A DNA stretch of 24,968 bases from Campylobacterales bacterium (GTDB lineage: Bacteria; Campylobacterota; Campylobacteria; Campylobacterales; QNZT01): the NCBI GenBank assembly GCA_015489185.1, contig WGAE01000246.1, positions 1-24,968 of the forward strand. The letters run 5' to 3'. Shown one piece after another: positions 7,492 to 15,804 of this stretch (positions within the stretch are counted from its first letter, which is position 1; the number at the start of each line of letters is the position of its first letter). The translations under genes were made by a program, and so were the position numbers. The notes beneath the pieces were generated by a model that was not told where the DNA came from, made no database searches, and saw nothing but the letters and a program-made list of their open reading frames with translations.

Positions 7492-8224
7492 TTCCCTCCC
7501 CGTAAAGATAATCTCCCCAGTAATCGCGCTTCGCTTTCTCGCTCACAAAGGTGACATTTTCCGTCTCGACCCGCTTTTCATTGACAGGAAAGACCGCGGC
7601 AGTCAGCTTCCCTCCGTAAACACAGCCGGTGTCAATATCGACGGCATGTTCACATATTTTCGGCTCCTCAAACGGATGATGTCCGGAGACGATAAACCCC
7701 TGTGTTCCGTCATACACTTCCGCCCAGAAACAGTATCTGTTCTCTTTGTCGTGCCAGGGAATCGGATTAAGCGATTTGTCGAAATAGCGAATAAGCGTAA
7801 GCTCTTTTTTCTCCGTTTGTGTGAGCTTCTCCAGTTGCATACCGGGTTTGAGTCCGCCGTGCAAAATAGTCAGATTTTTTACCTTCATGAAGTAAGGAAG
7901 CGACTTGAGAAAACGGTAATCCGACTCCTGCAGACTCATCACCGTGGCAATCTCGAAAGGGCGCAGGGTTTTTAGAAACGATACCCCCTCTTTTTTGTAC
8001 TTTTTATACTGCTTTGCCGCTTTCTCTTCGTTGTTCCCCACAACGACCGCGATGCGATGCTCCTGCACATAGCGGATCATTTCGTGCCCCAGCCAGGGAC
8101 CTTTGTTTAAAATATCACCGACACTGATTTCCAGATCTTGCGGGGTTACGGCAAGTTTTTCACGAAGCAGCCTCAATTCATCAAGGCAACCGTGAATATC
8201 TCCGTATACAATCACTCTTTTCAT
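7478..8224 (-). CDS. PPP-family metallophosphatase, ApaH-like
   Basis: A 248 aa calcineurin-like phosphoesterase. Motifs in order: GDIHG (8-12) with metal ligands Asp9 and His11, GDILNKGP (36-43) with bridging Asp37, GNNE (63-66) with Asn64, LHGG with His122, and GHHPF with His182. This is the ApaH / PrpE / bacterial serine-threonine phosphatase arrangement. The usual GNHE/GNHD proton-donor histidine is Asn65 here, which could lower or change activity. Substrates in the family include diadenosine polyphosphates, phosphoproteins and NAD-capped RNA; the specific one is unknown. A third, C-terminal part (200-248) is charged and without motif. The start has no Shine-Dalgarno, and a TATACT box lies directly in front of it. 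It overlaps the downstream oxidase gene by 14 nt. Confidence 0.88.
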   Translation of the reverse strand: MKRVIVYGDIHGCLDELRLLREKLAVTPQDLEISVGDILNKGPWLGHEMIRYVQEHRIAVVVGNNEEKAAKQYKKYKKEGVSFLKTLRPFEIATVMSLQESDYRFLKSLPYFMKVKNLTILHGGLKPGMQLEKLTQTEKKELTLIRYFDKSLNPIPWHDKENRYCFWAEVYDGTQGFIVSGHHPFEEPKICEHAVDIDTGCVYGGKLTAAVFPVNEKRVETENVTFVSEKAKRDYWGDYLYGEGNEKD

Positions 8225-8231
8225 AAGCGGC

Positions 8232-8251
8232 AGTATACTTCAAAAAGTATA
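8232..8251 (-). promoter_or_regulatory. Tandem -10 boxes in front of the phosphatase gene
   Basis: On the minus strand TATACT occurs at 8251-8246 and again at 8237-8232. The nearer box would start transcription within a few bases of the ATG at 8224 (leaderless mRNA); the farther would give about 15 nt of leader without a Shine-Dalgarno. The inner box is part of the palindrome AGTATACT (8232-8239). Confidence 0.4.
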
Positions 8252-8263
8252 AAAATTTGTGAT

Positions 8264-8869
8264 TCAGCGAAGGTTGTGCACTTGTACGTTTTTGGCAATA
8301 TCAGGATTTTTGATCGCTTCATAACGTCGCAGGCAGATCTGTTTTTCATGCTGAAGCTGGGCATCCGTTAACTCACTGTATTTGAAAGGCAAACGCTTTT
8401 TATGGGCAATATAGCGGTCCAGCCGCTCTCTCGTATTAAGCACTCTCGCTTTGAAGAGGGTTTTGTTCATCATCTGTTGATCGATCTCTTTCTCTTCATC
8501 ACGATAAAGGATATAATCACGACAGGTATAAAGTTCGAGCAATTCACGATCCAGACGTATGTGTTCCTCGACGCTGCTGTTTTCCGGTAAGGTGATAATC
8601 TGCTGAATTTTACGCGCCGCTTCCATAAATATCTCTTTTTGGAAAGGATCGTTTCCGAATTTCATCTCGATATAGCTTTCGACATCGTCGCGCACTCCGT
8701 TATCGTTCATATCTTCTCCCGCTACAGCATCCGTTCTTTGGGTATCGAGCCTGACCAATGTTTCAAAATCGTTCACCCATTGCATATTTCGGGTCGTGTA
8801 CTCTGACGCACCTACGCACAGCGGTATCAGTGCGAATAATAAAAGTCCAAATAAAGCTACCTGTTTCAT
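8264..8869 (-). CDS. Exported hypothetical protein
   Basis: A 201 aa protein of unknown function. Residues 1-21 are a type I signal peptide (Lys, a hydrophobic core ALFGLLLFALIPL, then VGA before Ser22); no lipobox is present, so it is probably periplasmic or secreted. Residues 53-64 (DMNDNGVRDDVE) form a DxNxNGxRDD loop resembling calcium-binding repeats such as those of EF-hand-like or thrombospondin type 3 proteins; a single copy is present. The rest is charged and mostly helical, with four cysteines apart from the signal region not obvious as a motif (Cys in LYTCRD and in QICLRR). AAGGA lies about eight bases before the start and a TATACT lies at 8904-8899. It ends 39 nt before the phosphatase gene and may be co-transcribed with it. 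Confidence 0.75.
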   Translation of the reverse strand: MKQVALFGLLLFALIPLCVGASEYTTRNMQWVNDFETLVRLDTQRTDAVAGEDMNDNGVRDDVESYIEMKFGNDPFQKEIFMEAARKIQQIITLPENSSVEEHIRLDRELLELYTCRDYILYRDEEKEIDQQMMNKTLFKARVLNTRERLDRYIAHKKRLPFKYSELTDAQLQHEKQICLRRYEAIKNPDIAKNVQVHNLR

Positions 8870-9022
8870 GAAGCAGTTCCTTCCGTCAATCTACTTCCAG
8901 TATACAGATATTTTTTACCTTATTCCATAAATAACAGAAAGGAAAGAGATTTTGGTAAAAATTTGTTACTTTTTTATCCATTGGAGAATTTTTTATCTCT
9001 GTTACAACACTTTTTTCTAAAG
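8870..9022. other. AT-rich intergenic gap, 153 bp
   Basis: Separates the exported protein gene from the Sua5-like gene, both on the minus strand. It holds a candidate -10 (TATACT on the minus strand, 8904-8899) about 25 nt before the downstream start, and a weak 8-bp inverted repeat TTTTTACC (8912-8919) / GGTAAAAA (8954-8961). No convincing terminator for the long carB operon and no small open frame is seen. Confidence 0.5.
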
Positions 9023-9463
9023 TTATCGGAGCCTGGTCCTTTTTCGTCTGCCAATTTGATAGATTTGAGACGGTTCACCTGCCAAAAACCCTTTTGCATC
9101 TTCGACAATAATATCCGCCGCCTCTTTCGCATATGCTTCGTCGAAATTCTCTCCCGTCTTGTTGGCGGAGGAGGAGTACATAAAACCGAAACGCTTCAAA
9201 AAGCGTCGATGCTCCGCATCGAACACAACACGGATCGCCTTTTTGTTCGGATAAATCCAAGTGGTTTTCTTCGCTCTTCGTACCGACTTTCTATACGCTT
9301 TCGGAACTCTTGTGCGCTTTTTCAAAGCATCAAACGAGGCCACACAGCAAAGAAAAGGTTGTCTGGGATCGCGTGCTTTTGCTTTTGCGATTCGTTCGGA
9401 GTCTTGAGAAAGAAACCCGACGGTGGTATCCGTTCGGGTCAGGTAGAGTTTATCGGGGTTCAT
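9023..9463 (-). CDS. Short Sua5/YciO/YrdC-family protein
   Basis: A 146 aa member of the YrdC-like fold, whose full-length relatives make threonylcarbamoyl-AMP for the tRNA t6A modification. Seen: RTDTTVGFLSQD (10-21), matching the PTDTxYGL segment; K29-A-R31 in the KxR nucleotide-binding position; and SSSANKTGENFD (97-108), matching STSANxSG. It ends with a basic tail RRKRTRLR. Typical YrdC proteins are about 185-210 aa and Sua5 is larger, so the middle of the domain is shortened. It may be a paralogue with another role rather than the sole t6A enzyme. The start ATG overlaps the carB stop (ATGA, 9460-9463), so it is translated with carB. Confidence 0.82.
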   Translation of the reverse strand: MNPDKLYLTRTDTTVGFLSQDSERIAKAKARDPRQPFLCCVASFDALKKRTRVPKAYRKSVRRAKKTTWIYPNKKAIRVVFDAEHRRFLKRFGFMYSSSANKTGENFDEAYAKEAADIIVEDAKGFLAGEPSQIYQIGRRKRTRLR

Positions 9464-12400
9464 GAAAGGTAGTCTTGAATCGCCTTAGGTCCGAGTGATC
9501 CTTTCTGTTTGCGTACCGCCGCGATTGCATCGGCAGTTACCAAAGCCGCGGCAACGGTAGTCACGTACGGTATTCCCAAACGCAACACACTCTGGCGAAT
9601 CAGTCTGGCATCATTTTTTGTCGCACTACTGTCACTGGTGTTAACCACTAACGCGATTTCGGCATTTTTGATCATATCTTCGATATTCGGGCGTCCTTCG
9701 GAGATCTTCAGCACCTTTTGCGAGGGAATACCGACCTCCTCAAGTGCTTTGTGCGTCCCGCCGGTAGCAACGATCGAAAAACCGATATCAATAAACTTCT
9801 GCCCCAGCTCTTTGACAAACTTCTTGTCGGTATCGGTCAAAGAGATAAACACCGTACCTTCCTGAGGTAATCGGTTGTCACTGGCGCACTGGCTCTTGGC
9901 AAAAGAGAGTGCGAAACTCTCGCTAATTCCCATCACCTCTCCGGTCGATTTCATCTCCGGTCCCAGGATCAAATCCGCACCGGCAAGTTTTTTAAACGGA
10001 AAAACCGCCTCTTTGACCGAAACATGTTTTTTAATGCGCGGCTTATAGATGTCTCCCTCTTTATAGACCACTTTGAAGGTATCGTAAAATGCAAGCGCTT
10101 CGACAAGATCGCCTTTGTACATTACACGCGTGGCGACTTTTGCCATCGGAATACCCGTAGCTTTACTCACAAACGGAACGGTGCGACTCGCTCTCGGATT
10201 GACCTCAATCATATAGATTTCATTCTGATAAACGGCATATTGAATATTCAGCAACCCTTTCACACCGAGCCCCAGCGCAATCTCTCTGGTCTTGTTTTCA
10301 ATCTCTTTTTGTAAAGTTTCAGAGAGGGTTACGGGAGGTAGCGCACAGGCACTGTCTCCACTGTGAATCCCCGCTTCTTCGATATGTTGCATAATTGCAC
10401 CGATATAGACATCTTTCCCGTCACAGATCGCATCCACATCGATCTCGATCGCGTGATCAAGAAATTTATCCAGCAGTACCGGTGAGTCATTACTGACACT
10501 GACCGCCTCATCCATATACTGGTTCAACTCTTCATCGCTGTAGACAATACGCATTGCCCGACCACCCAGAACGTAACTCGGTCGTACCAGCACAGGATAA
10601 CCGATTTCTTCCGCAATTTTCAGCGCATCTTCTTTATTGGTCGCCGTTGCGTTTGCCGGCTGTTTGAGACCGATCTTCTGGATAAATTCGGAAAACTTTT
10701 CCCGATCTTCCGCCATATCGATCACTTCCGCGGAGGTACCGATAATTTTTGCACCGATACGTGTCAAATCGCGTGAAAGCTTCAGCGGTGTCTGTCCACC
10801 GAAATGGACAATCACACCGTCGGGATTTTCACGCTCAATCACACTGCGCACCCCTTCAAAATTGATCGGTTCAAAATAGAGAATATCGCTCGTATCGTAG
10901 TCGGTCGATACCGTTTCCGGGTTACAGTTGTACATGATCGATTTGACACCCATATCCGCCAGTGCAAATGCAGCATGTACACAACAGTAATCAAACTCGA
11001 TTCCCTGCCCGATCCGGTTCGGACCGCCCCCGATGACCATCACCTTTTCCGCATTGAGTACGTTGTCCGGTTTTTTGATATCCGAAACCGGTGTCGTTGA
11101 GTAAAGATACGGCGTCAACGCCTTAAATTCCGCCGCACAGGTATCGACTTCGTTATATTCGAGTTTCACACCAAGCCGCATTCGGCTATCATAAACTTCA
11201 TCTTCCGTCACACCCGCCAGGTGGGCGATCATTGCATCGGAGAAACCGTAGGTTTTGGCATAACGTAGTTTCTCTTTATCTTTGAGCATGTCCGCGTCGA
11301 TCTCTTTTTCAAACGCCACAATCTCCTCGATCTGATACAAAAACCAGGGATCTATTTTACAAAGCTCATGAATATCTTCGACACTGTATCCTCTCCTGAA
11401 AGCTTCGGCAATATACAGCAAACGCTCACTGTTGGGACGTCGTATCTCTTTCTTCAACGTCGCATCGTCGGCATCGACTCTTTCAAAACCGCGCAAATCG
11501 GTCTCGAGTGAGCAAAGTGCTTTTTGCATCGACCCCTTGAATGTTCTTCCGATCGCCATCGCTTCGCCGACACTCTTCATCGAAGTGGTCAGTGTCGAAT
11601 CTGCCCCGGGGAACTTTTCAAACGTAAACCGCGGGACTTTGGTCACGATATAGTCGATCACCGGTTCAAAACTCGCGGCGGTTCCGGTAATATCGTTTGT
11701 GATCTCATCAAGCGTAAATCCTACCGCCAGCAGAGTCGCCACTTTGGCGATCGGATACCCGGTCGCTTTGGACGCCAGTGCGGAAGAGCGGCTGACTCTC
11801 GGATTCATCTCAATGACGGTCATCCTTCCGTTTTTGGGGTTGACCGCAAACTGGACGTTGCTACCGCCCGTATCGACGCCGATTTCACGCAAAATCGCAA
11901 ACGAGGCGTTTCGCATATGCTGATACTCTTTATCGGTCAGCGTCAGTGCCGGGGCGACAGTGATACTATCTCCTGTATGCACACCCATCGGATCGAGATT
12001 TTCAATCGAACAGACGATGATACAGTTATCTTCTTTATCCCGGATAACCTCCATCTCGTACTCTTTCCAGCCAAGCAACGACTCTTCAATCAAAATCTCG
12101 TTGATCGGACTTGCTTCCAGTCCCTTTTGCGCCAGTTCCCTGAACTCATCAATATTGTACGCGACACCGCTTCCGCCGCCGGCAAGGGTAAACGAAGCAC
12201 GAATAATCAGCGGAAAACCTATCTCTTCGGCTGCCTCCATCGCTTCGTCCATATTGTAGGCATATTTACTTTTGGGCAAATCCATCCCGATTTTGATCAT
12301 CGCCTCTTTGAAGACCTGTCTGTCCTCCCCTTTTTGTATCGCTTCAGGGTGTGCGCCCAGAAATTCCACCCCCTCCAGCATACCCTTTTCATACATCTTC

Positions 12401-12699
12401 ATCGCGACGTTCAGCGCCGTCTGACCTCCCATCGTCGGTAAAATCGCATCAATCTTCTCTTTTTTGATGATCTCGTAGATAACATCTTCCTGAATCGGTT
12501 CAATATACGTTCTGTCGGCAAATTCTGGATCGGTCATAATCGTAGCAGGATTGGAGTTAATCAGTACAACGGTATAACCGAGCTCTTTGAGTGTTTTGGC
12601 AGCCTGTGTACCGGAATAGTCGAACTCACACGCCTGACCAATAACAATCGGACCTGACCCGATAAGTAAGATTTTCTGTATATCTTGACGTTTTGGCAT
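9460..12699 (-). CDS. carB: Carbamoyl-phosphate synthase large subunit
   Basis: A 1079 aa protein, almost the same length as E. coli CarB (1073). It makes carbamoyl phosphate from bicarbonate, ammonia supplied by CarA, and two ATP, feeding arginine and pyrimidine synthesis. The two homologous ATP-grasp halves are visible: GSGPIVIGQACEFDYSG near the N-terminus mirrored by GGGPNRIGQGIEFDYCC near 560, and the paired metal-site loops IEMNPRVSRSSALASKATG and IEVNPRASRTVPFVSKATG. The last ~145 residues are an MGS-like allosteric domain (VATGGTHKALEE, then NTSDSSATKNDARLIRQS), where nucleotides such as UMP bind in relatives. It follows mreC after a 42-nt gap that contains its own TATAAT, and is coupled to the downstream Sua5-like gene. 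carA is not in the window. Confidence 0.98.
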   Translation of the reverse strand: MPKRQDIQKILLIGSGPIVIGQACEFDYSGTQAAKTLKELGYTVVLINSNPATIMTDPEFADRTYIEPIQEDVIYEIIKKEKIDAILPTMGGQTALNVAMKMYEKGMLEGVEFLGAHPEAIQKGEDRQVFKEAMIKIGMDLPKSKYAYNMDEAMEAAEEIGFPLIIRASFTLAGGGSGVAYNIDEFRELAQKGLEASPINEILIEESLLGWKEYEMEVIRDKEDNCIIVCSIENLDPMGVHTGDSITVAPALTLTDKEYQHMRNASFAILREIGVDTGGSNVQFAVNPKNGRMTVIEMNPRVSRSSALASKATGYPIAKVATLLAVGFTLDEITNDITGTAASFEPVIDYIVTKVPRFTFEKFPGADSTLTTSMKSVGEAMAIGRTFKGSMQKALCSLETDLRGFERVDADDATLKKEIRRPNSERLLYIAEAFRRGYSVEDIHELCKIDPWFLYQIEEIVAFEKEIDADMLKDKEKLRYAKTYGFSDAMIAHLAGVTEDEVYDSRMRLGVKLEYNEVDTCAAEFKALTPYLYSTTPVSDIKKPDNVLNAEKVMVIGGGPNRIGQGIEFDYCCVHAAFALADMGVKSIMYNCNPETVSTDYDTSDILYFEPINFEGVRSVIERENPDGVIVHFGGQTPLKLSRDLTRIGAKIIGTSAEVIDMAEDREKFSEFIQKIGLKQPANATATNKEDALKIAEEIGYPVLVRPSYVLGGRAMRIVYSDEELNQYMDEAVSVSNDSPVLLDKFLDHAIEIDVDAICDGKDVYIGAIMQHIEEAGIHSGDSACALPPVTLSETLQKEIENKTREIALGLGVKGLLNIQYAVYQNEIYMIEVNPRASRTVPFVSKATGIPMAKVATRVMYKGDLVEALAFYDTFKVVYKEGDIYKPRIKKHVSVKEAVFPFKKLAGADLILGPEMKSTGEVMGISESFALSFAKSQCASDNRLPQEGTVFISLTDTDKKFVKELGQKFIDIGFSIVATGGTHKALEEVGIPSQKVLKISEGRPNIEDMIKNAEIALVVNTSDSSATKNDARLIRQSVLRLGIPYVTTVAAALVTADAIAAVRKQKGSLGPKAIQDYLS

Positions 12700-12727
12700 A
12701 GAATTCCCTGGGTAATAAAATTGGGCT

Positions 12728-12733
12728 ATTATA
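12728..12733 (-). promoter_or_regulatory. Probable -10 box of carB
   Basis: TATAAT on the minus strand (12733-12728) in the short mreC-carB gap, giving a predicted start near 12721 and a leader of about 22 nt. No -35 is evident. The leader contains AGGGAA but no strong Shine-Dalgarno. It would let carB be expressed apart from the shape genes. Confidence 0.5.
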
Positions 12734-12741
12734 GCAAATTA

Positions 12742-13545
12742 CTACTTTAGCGCATCGCTGAAAAGCGTTGTATTGCGTTCATTCACACCCGGTGTGTAGA
12801 CATCAACCGCATAGAAAAATTCAGGATTGTGCAGATCAGCATAGGGCTTGACTAAAGCCGTTTTATAGAGGGTTGTCATCTGTACATGAATAATCTCACC
12901 TACCTTGACCCCTTCGTAAAAAATATTGTCGTTTCCACTGGTAATGACCTCATCTCCTACCTTAATTTCCGCATAGGTCGGAATATATTTCACAGCAAGA
13001 AAATCACGACCGCCAAAGAGTACCCCCAGATGTTTCTGCTTACCGATTTCAACAGAAAAGACCATCTTCTTGTTTGAAAGCAGTCGAGCCACGGGACGAC
13101 TGTCCTGTGAATCGACAATCCCCGCGGCATATCCTTTGTAAAGTAATCCATAAACTTTCGAGCGGTTATAGTCCGGAAAATCGAGCCACATCTTGCTGTA
13201 GTCCCCAAGCTTGACATAAGAGAGCGCCTGAACCAGCTTTAAATCGGGATCGTATAGTTGAAGTTTACTCTCTTTAAGAAAGTGGTTGAGTTTTGCTGCA
13301 AATGCAACCGAAAGGGTCGCCGTTTCCTGACAGGATGCCAGTGCCTTTTCAAGATCGACGATGCGATCTTTTTGATAAAAGAGGGAATGTGCTTCATCAA
13401 CCAAATGATGTTTTATTTCGAAAACACTATTTTTAATAAAGAGAGGAAATTCCAGTACCTTCTCCCGTAAAAAGGTACTGAAGTTGATTGATATAAAGAG
13501 TAAAGCAGCAATAAGAAGTACTAAAACCAATCTGTTTTTAATCAT
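12742..13545 (-). CDS. mreC: Rod shape-determining protein MreC
   Basis: MreC of 267 aa, a periplasmic scaffold that links cytoplasmic MreB to the PBP2-RodA wall synthases. Residues ~5-20 (LVLVLLIAALLFISI) are the single membrane anchor; residues ~45-95 predict the dimer-forming coiled coil; the remainder is the beta-rich MreC core with GLLYKGYAAGIVDSQDSRP, VEIGKQKHLGVLFGGRD and VGDEVITSGNDNIF. An open frame reaches 13632, but those 29 extra residues lie inside mreB and are polar, with no family resemblance. The ATG at 13545 places the membrane anchor at the N-terminus as in the family and overlaps the mreB stop by 8 nt. Ribosome binding there is weak, so translational coupling to mreB is likely. 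Confidence 0.94.
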   Translation of the reverse strand: MIKNRLVLVLLIAALLFISINFSTFLREKVLEFPLFIKNSVFEIKHHLVDEAHSLFYQKDRIVDLEKALASCQETATLSVAFAAKLNHFLKESKLQLYDPDLKLVQALSYVKLGDYSKMWLDFPDYNRSKVYGLLYKGYAAGIVDSQDSRPVARLLSNKKMVFSVEIGKQKHLGVLFGGRDFLAVKYIPTYAEIKVGDEVITSGNDNIFYEGVKVGEIIHVQMTTLYKTALVKPYADLHNPEFFYAVDVYTPGVNERNTTLFSDALK

Positions 13546-14575
13546 GTAAAGAGATGCTTTGTAAAAGCTCGATCTCCTCCAGCATACGTCCGGTTCCTTT
13601 GGCAACTGCCAGTAGCGGCTCTTCTGAAACAAAAACCGGCAATTTGACGATTTTACTCAAATAGCTGTCAAGTCCACGAATCAAAGACCCTCCTCCGGTA
13701 AGGACAATACCGTTTTCAACAATATCTGCTGCCAGATCCGGCGGGACAACCTCCAAAATCTCTTTAACCGCTGTAGCAATATCTTTGAGCGGCTCCGTAA
13801 TCGCTTCACGCACCTCTTTACTGGAAATTTCGATACTTTTAAGCAGTCCCGTTACCTGATCGCGACCTTTGATGACCATTTTCATCTCTTTTTCCGGAAC
13901 AACCGCGGTACCGATTTCGATTTTCACCTCTTCCGCCGTTCTTTCGCCGATCAGCAAATTGAATTTTTTCTTAACGTAATCGACGATTGCCTGATCGAAT
14001 TTATCGCCTCCGACGCGAATCGACTTGCTTCGAACCAATCCCCCCAGCGAAATGACACCGATTTCAGTCGTACCGCCGCCGATATCAACGACCATATTTC
14101 CTTTTGGGTCCTGAATCGGCAATCCGGCACCGATCGCTGCGGCTTTGGGCTCTTCGACAAGGATCACATCTCGCGCGCCCGCATTCATCGCCGACTCTTT
14201 AACCGCCTTGCGCTCGACCTGTGTCAATCCGTACGGTATACAGATAATCACACGGGGACGAATAAAATTGTTTCGGGAGTGTGATTTTTGGATAAAATAT
14301 TTGATCATCTTCTCCGTTACTTCAAAATCGGCTATAACACCCTCTTTCAGAGGACGAATCGCCTCGATATCTCCTGGTGTTTTTCCAAGCATCTCCTTCG
14401 CTTCACGACCGACCGCCAGCAGTTTTTTCTTTCCGCCTTTTCCGGCTTGCACCGCTACGACGGAAGGTTCGTTGATTACGATCCCTTTTCCTTTGACCAG
14501 CACAATCGTATTTGCCGTACCAAGATCAATACTCAAATCATTCGAAAACAGTCCCAGTAGTTTGCTTAACAACAT
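13538..14575 (-). CDS. mreB: Rod shape-determining protein MreB
   Basis: Bacterial actin of 345 aa that forms membrane-bound filaments directing lateral wall synthesis. It begins with LLGLFSNDLSIDLGTANT, an amphipathic membrane-targeting helix followed by the phosphate-1 loop of the actin fold. VVDIGGGTTEIGV is the phosphate-2 loop and GIVLTGGGSLIRGLD the adenosine-binding segment. The length agrees with the family (about 345). Two starts are adjacent: GTG at 14578 and ATG at 14575. The ATG is preferred because it gives the standard N-terminus and overlaps the clpX stop by one base (TGATG). The gene sits between clpX and mreC and shares their transcript; mreD, pbp2 and rodA are not in this window. 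Confidence 0.97.
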   Translation of the reverse strand: MLLSKLLGLFSNDLSIDLGTANTIVLVKGKGIVINEPSVVAVQAGKGGKKKLLAVGREAKEMLGKTPGDIEAIRPLKEGVIADFEVTEKMIKYFIQKSHSRNNFIRPRVIICIPYGLTQVERKAVKESAMNAGARDVILVEEPKAAAIGAGLPIQDPKGNMVVDIGGGTTEIGVISLGGLVRSKSIRVGGDKFDQAIVDYVKKKFNLLIGERTAEEVKIEIGTAVVPEKEMKMVIKGRDQVTGLLKSIEISSKEVREAITEPLKDIATAVKEILEVVPPDLAADIVENGIVLTGGGSLIRGLDSYLSKIVKLPVFVSEEPLLAVAKGTGRMLEEIELLQSISLHD

Positions 14576-15801
14576 CACGCACTCTTTTTTTGTGGTTTTT
14601 TATAAATCGGTTTCGCCTCTTTTGTAATAACACCTTTGGTGATGATCACCTCATAACCCGCAAGTTCAGGCAACTCATACATAATATCTACCATGATCTC
14701 TTCCATAATCGTTCGAAGCCCTCTTGCACCCGTTTTTCTTTTGATGGCAAGCTCTGCAATCGCAAGTAGTGCTTCATCTTCAAAGGTCAGTATTACATCA
14801 TCGATCGCAAAAAGTTTCTGATACTGCTTGATGATAGAATTTTTCGGCTCAACCAGAATTCTGACCATATCTTCCTTGCTCAACTCTTTGAGTGTGGCAA
14901 TCGAATGCAAACGACCTATCAACTCCGGAATAAGGCCATACTGGACCAAATCATCCGGTTCGACAAGATTTAGAATATCTTTATTCTCCTCTTTTCCGCG
15001 TTTATCCTGACCAAATCCAAGCACGTTCCCGCCCAGACGTTTTTTAATAATATCTTCCAATCCGTCAAATGCCCCGCCGCAGATAAACATGATATTGGTC
15101 GTATCGATCTGCGCGAACTCCTGATTAGGGTGTTTGCGTCCTCCTTTAGGCGAAATATTGACCAAAGAACCTTCAATGATCTTCAAAAGCGCCTGCTGTA
15201 CACCTTCTCCGGAGACATCGCGTGTAATGGAACGATTTTCACCAAGTCTTGCAATTTTATCGATTTCATCGATAAATACGATCCCCTGTTCCGCTTTCTT
15301 GATATCGTTGTCGGCAACTTGCAGGAGTCTTGTCAATATATTTTCAACATCTTCGCCGACATAACCTGCTTCCGTCAAACTTGTCGCATCGGCAATCGCG
15401 ATGGGTACATCCAAAAACTTCGCCAGTGTCTGCGCCATGAGGGTTTTTCCGCTACCCGTCGGTCCGATAAAAAGCACATTTGACTTCTGGATTTCGGTAT
15501 CGTCACCACTGACCTTATGCTGTTTGAAGATACGCTTATAGTGGTTATAGACACTGACGGCAAACACTTTTTTTGCCTCTTCCTGACCTATCACATACTC
15601 ATCCAGAACTTTTTTCAGCTCTTTTGGCGTAAAAAGCTCCATATCCAGTTCATGCTCGTCACTCTCTTCCGTATCATCTCCGAAAAAGATCTTGTACGCG
15701 GAAATCACACAGTTTTCACAAATGTATATTCCCTCTCCCGCCAGCAATCTGTTATCGACACTTTCGGGTGTGTGACAAAAGCTACATGTTTTTTTTGACA
15801 T
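14575..15801 (-). CDS. clpX: ATP-dependent Clp protease ATPase subunit ClpX
   Basis: AAA+ unfoldase of 408 aa that delivers substrates to ClpP. The N-terminal zinc-binding domain has Cys6, Cys9, Cys28 and Cys31. Walker A is GPTGSGKT (113-120), Walker B VFIDEID (175-181), the substrate-gripping pore loop GYVGE (146-150), and GARGLR near the C-terminus is the sensor-2 arginine. The ClpP-docking loop, IGF in E. coli, is LGF here (261-263), which keeps the hydrophobic plug. Length matches the family (about 410-424). A GAGGAAAT-type ribosome site precedes the start, which is 3 nt after the lpxA stop. clpX is normally next to clpP in many bacteria; its place between lpxA and mreB is the Campylobacterota arrangement. 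Confidence 0.98.
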   Translation of the reverse strand: MSKKTCSFCHTPESVDNRLLAGEGIYICENCVISAYKIFFGDDTEESDEHELDMELFTPKELKKVLDEYVIGQEEAKKVFAVSVYNHYKRIFKQHKVSGDDTEIQKSNVLFIGPTGSGKTLMAQTLAKFLDVPIAIADATSLTEAGYVGEDVENILTRLLQVADNDIKKAEQGIVFIDEIDKIARLGENRSITRDVSGEGVQQALLKIIEGSLVNISPKGGRKHPNQEFAQIDTTNIMFICGGAFDGLEDIIKKRLGGNVLGFGQDKRGKEENKDILNLVEPDDLVQYGLIPELIGRLHSIATLKELSKEDMVRILVEPKNSIIKQYQKLFAIDDVILTFEDEALLAIAELAIKRKTGARGLRTIMEEIMVDIMYELPELAGYEVIITKGVITKEAKPIYKKPQKKSA

Positions 15802-15804
15802 TCT

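Noticed and set aside
8912..8961. 8-bp inverted repeat TTTTTACC / GGTAAAAA as terminator or operator
   Set aside because: A/T-rich, with a 34-nt spacer and no T run in the right place; expected by chance in such DNA.
11524..12441. Plus-strand open frame of 305 codons inside carB
   Set aside because: It lies wholly opposite a certain conserved gene, has His/Arg-rich composition and no motif.
13546..13632. Longer N-terminus for MreC
   Set aside because: The 29 extra residues are coded inside mreB and would put a polar segment before the membrane anchor, unlike the family.
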